DNA from: Chlorops oryzae
Taxonomy: Eukaryota > Arthropoda > Insecta > Diptera > Chloropidae
Direction: 5' to 3'
NCBI GenBank assembly: GCA_020466095.1
Contig: CM035809.1
Span: forward strand, 5,878,723-5,942,722
DNA: 64,000 bases
Numbering within the stretch: position 1 is the first letter of the stretch; each line of letters starts with the position of its first letter. Below, one piece after another: positions 60,756 through 64,000 of this stretch. The position numbers and the translations under genes are program-made. The notes under the pieces were generated by a model. That model saw only the letters and a program-made list of their open reading frames with translations, searched no databases and was not told the origin of the DNA.

Positions 60756-61914
60756 CAAAGGGTCTGGCGGACTGCGGCACCCTGAAATGGATTTTGAAGT
60801 TTTGTTGATTTTTCTATAGGTGGCATCTAAAAACAATGTAGAGACGACTTTTTAGTGTTCTATTTCGAAAAGTCCTTGAGATATCCTTGAAAATCCTTTT
60901 TTAATAAGCCTTTTTTTATTTTATATCTCAAAAATCTATTAAGATAGAAGATTGAAACAAACGTTGGCCAATTGCTAATATACACGGAATCTAAAAAATT
61001 TTTTTTCATTTTTAACGAGAGTAAATTTGTTCACAAAACTAAGAAAATAATTGTAATTGATATTTTCAGTGAATTCCCAGTTCTGACAGCCAGTCTAAAA
61101 ATTTTCTTCGAAAATACCTCTAAGTATCTTGCATTTCATTTGTAAAAAAGTTTCATTCTAATTGGATGGCACAACAGTGAGATTTCCAAAAATCTGCATA
61201 GTTGCAATATGGATGCTCTCAGTATTGACATGCCGCGGTAAACGTGCAGATCAAATGCATGTGTTTACGTATACAATACGCGAAAATCACGAAAAAGCGT
61301 AATCAATATTATGGTTTTTGATATTAAAATTTTTAAATATACAAAATAAATGCAGTAAGTCGTTTTGATTGCGTATGACATGATATACGTATTTTTAACA
61401 TTGCATCATACGTGGCTTAGTTGCACGTTTACCGCTGCATGTCAATACTGAGAGCATCTATATGCACTAGCATTTTTTTTTTAAATCTCACTGTTGTTCC
61501 ATCCAATTAGAATGAAACTTTGTTTTTAAATGACAGCAAATACTTAGAAGTATTTAAAAATTTTTTTTTTTTAAATTGCCGTCAAACTGGGGATACACTG
61601 AAAAAAAAAAATTAAAATTTTATTTTTAGTTTTGTGAAAAAATTTTCTCAGTGTAAAAATTTAAATTTTTTTTTAGATTCCGTGTTATATTTGCAATTGG
61701 CCAACGTTTGTTTCACCTTCCTATCTTAAAAAGTTTTTGAGATATAAAATTTTAAAAATGGCATACTCAAAAGGATTTTCAAGGATACCTCAAGGACTTT
61801 TTGAAATAGAACACTAACAAGTCGTCCCTACAGTGTTTTTAGATGCCACCTATAGAAAAATCAACAAAACTTCAAAATCCCTTTCAGGGTGCCGCAGTCC
61901 GCCAGACCCTTTTT
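60756..61914. mobile_element. foldback element, copy 2 (1.16 kb)
   Basis: The ends CAAAGGGTCTGGCGGACTGC and GCAGTCCGCCAGACCCTTTT are inverses, with arms of about 400 bp (shared CTATAGGTGGCATCTAAAAA, GAAACAAACGTTGGCCAATTG and CATGTCAATACTGAGAGCAT blocks). Same family as 3912-4715, with longer arms. Non-coding. Confidence 0.85.
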
Positions 61915-62007
61915 AAATTTGAAATTTCATTTTACCGTTCAAACTTGTATCCTCATCGAGCTTTCTTTTCACCGTTTCTGAAATAGGAAACGTGACATTA
62001 AACATAG

Positions 62008-62116
62008 GGCCAAGGTGCAATAGTCCGAGAGTCGTACGTGCAACTCTCTCTCTCTCTCTCTCTCTCTCCCCACACTCGCACGTACGCATTACTCTCGGAC
62101 TATTGTACCTTGGCTC
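62008..62116. mobile_element. short hairpin element with (CT)n loop
   Basis: GGCCAAGGTGCAATAGTCCG..CGTACGTGC and GCACGTACG..CGGACTATTGTACCTTGGC are inverse arms of ~38 bp around a (CT)13 run. Confidence 0.7.
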
Positions 62117-64000
62117 ATATAATAAACCATAGAATCAAAACTATTAGACTTACGATTGGAGTTGCAACGGATATCCGCCTCTTTCTTTGTTTTTCAATTG
62201 ATGAAGTAAATCAAAAATTTCCAATTAAAATACCCTAAAAGTATGCAACTATTTACTTAAAAGAATTATGGCTAATCGTTTGAACGTGAATATATCCTAT
62301 ATGAAGGATTTTATTACATCTGTGTTTTGAAAAAAAATGCTTGGGAGTCTTTAGGCTACATTTTGAGACTAGTCCAGAATACGAGTTGTCACCTTAAACA
62401 TAAATATAAGCCGAAAATTTGAGTTAAAAACTTCCAAAATTTTTTTTTGTATAAAACCATAACTGTAACTCAAAAACCTAATGATGTAGTTTGAGTCCCC
62501 GTTGCCGAAATAGCGAGAAACCGTTTCAGGTCTATCTGATTTTTGGACTATCACAGTGTAATCAGACAGAAAGCAGTAGCACGGCTGCGGCCATTGATAA
62601 TTCCTGCCAAGCAATATTTGAACTTTATTTGACTTTCGACGTTAAATATTGGGTTGCGAAAGGGGAATTGTTATTGCCAATTTACTTGGCAAGAGTGCGT
62701 ATTGTTTCAGTTGGTTTTGTTGTCTTTGTTTCAATCTAACTCCTATAGCCACAATTGAGCCATAAATGCGGAAATGATGCCAAAAGCCTATTTGGCTTTA
62801 ACTCCTATAAGGAATATTCACACGCTCATACATATACTCATATATTTACTTATATGTTTATACACATTACTCAGTAAATACTTTAGTTGCCTAAAACCAC
62901 TTGTGACCACACTTGAGAGCAACGTTAAGGCAAGTCGAGTGCACACAGAAAATTTATTGCCTTGAGGAAGTCATCGAATGTCTTTTGTGGTGCCGTAACT
63001 CGTATCGAGCGCTGCTTTTGTTGCCCTGGGTAAGTTAATGACAATTCAAGAGGAACGAACTTACTGAGAATTTTTATCCTTATAGAAAGCTCCACAATTA
63101 AGCCAAGAAAAGAGAATTCTTTGAACTCTAGGGATATAAAAAGGGCGTTGGGATTTTTTAAGACCTTTGGACCTTCGTAGTTTCAAATCAGTTTCACTGC
63201 ACAATGCCGCACCTCATACTGACTCGTGAAAAATGTATTCCAAATGTATTCCACACGAAATCCAATTCGAATTGTGCCAACAAAAAAAGGTCTTCAGTCG
63301 AACACATGTTTGCATACCCGTAGACAGGAAATCCAATTAAACTTGGAAGAAGAAAGCTGACACGATTTGTGAGGCTGATAAAAAATAATTCTGCTCATTT
63401 GGCTTAATGACGCACAGTATGACACATGTCAAAAATTAATGACGTATGCGGTTCCACTAGTTTTCGTTTGATCAGATGATGAAGGAAAAACGATTTCGAG
63501 TCGAATACTTCTCATAATTTTATGGGACACAAAATCATCAGCATCATCAGATAAGAAACTGTAGCATACTTACAGGGGACCATTAAAAATAAAAAATTTG
63601 TTGCACAAATATCTTACAGTCAATGCTAAAGTAACAAGACAAGAACCAATGCCAGAGGTTAAACATTTCTAACAACAAGTTTTAACGAAATTTTAAGTGG
63701 CTTACAAAGAACGGTTTACCCCCAGAGCCAAGAGATCACAAAGATGACGGTTTACTTTTATGTTTCAGTCGTAAACATTCGCACGTGCTCAAGTGACAAT
63801 TTTTCCAAATGCGCTCCACTTTCCCACGACCTCACGGTGTCAGGTGCAACCGTTGTTGATACATATTTGTTGCGTGAAATCTCACAGGTCATAAAATGCG
63901 GTTAAAACGGAGGATTTAAGAAAATATTTCACAGTTTTGCCTGCTTTGTTTCAAAAGTTGTGCTCATGCGACCTCATGAAGGCAGAACGCATTTCAACCG
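62117..64000. other. unannotated end of window, no gene seen
   Basis: No frame with family signal on either strand, and no repeat ends noticed. It may be intergenic or intronic. Confidence 0.4.

Noticed and set aside
62491..62965. Short plus-strand frames near the window end
   Set aside because: Under 85 codons each, hydrophobic in patches, without splice context or family motif.

Overview
The window is nuclear DNA of a higher (brachyceran) fly, most likely a tephritid-like fruit fly; the species is inferred, not shown. The evidence is compact genes with 60-80 bp introns, classic GT-AG splice sites, DRE (TATCGATA) promoter elements, an insect defensin, orthologues of Drosophila genes (Pp1alpha-96A, Csk, Vps45, MBD-like, Kdsr, metaxin, Usb1), and AT-rich DNA full of mariner, hAT, gypsy and LINE debris. 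Nothing suggests bacteria, organelle or virus.

Layout. 1-7.4 kb is transposon-rich: two truncated mariners, a hAT-type MITE with perfect 8-bp target duplication, a long-arm foldback element and a 5'-truncated LINE. 7.5-12.3 kb holds a takeout/JHBP-family gene on the minus strand and an isolated minus-strand exon with a signal-peptide-like reading frame. 12.6-28 kb is again mostly mobile DNA: nested hAT elements, several hairpin MITEs, tRNA-like/SINE pieces, a decayed Ty3/gypsy fragment, plus one unrecognised open frame near 16.2-16.8 kb and a possible coiled-coil exon near 24.3 kb.

The gene-dense core is 28.8-53.7 kb. In order: Pp1alpha-96A-like PP1 catalytic subunit (-), Vps45 (+), a large FG nucleoporin of POM121/Nup153 type (-), Kdsr (-), the C-terminal exon of MBD-like/MBD2/3 (+), metaxin 1 (-), Usb1 (+, with an apparent frameshift in its last exon) and Csk (-). 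I could build full exon models from splice sites and protein family knowledge for Pp1, Vps45, the nucleoporin, Kdsr, metaxin and Csk; each closes in frame. Several promoters carry DRE elements, and neighbours are arranged head-to-head or tail-to-tail with short gaps. The genes are housekeeping (phosphatase, vesicle docking, nuclear pore, sphingolipid synthesis, NuRD chromatin, mitochondrial import, U6 RNA processing) and signalling (Csk); they are not an operon and share no single pathway.

54-64 kb returns to repeats, interrupted by an intact defensin gene (56.4 kb) with a kappaB/GATA-containing promoter, and, 2 kb downstream, a decayed tandem duplicate of that locus containing a defensin pseudogene. 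The last 2 kb show no recognisable gene.

The most rewarding signals are the damaged Usb1 exon, the MBD-less MBD-like exon with a phase-compatible distant start exon, the defensin duplication and birth-and-death, and a set of transposons whose exact insertion sites (target duplications, nested insertions) can be read directly.
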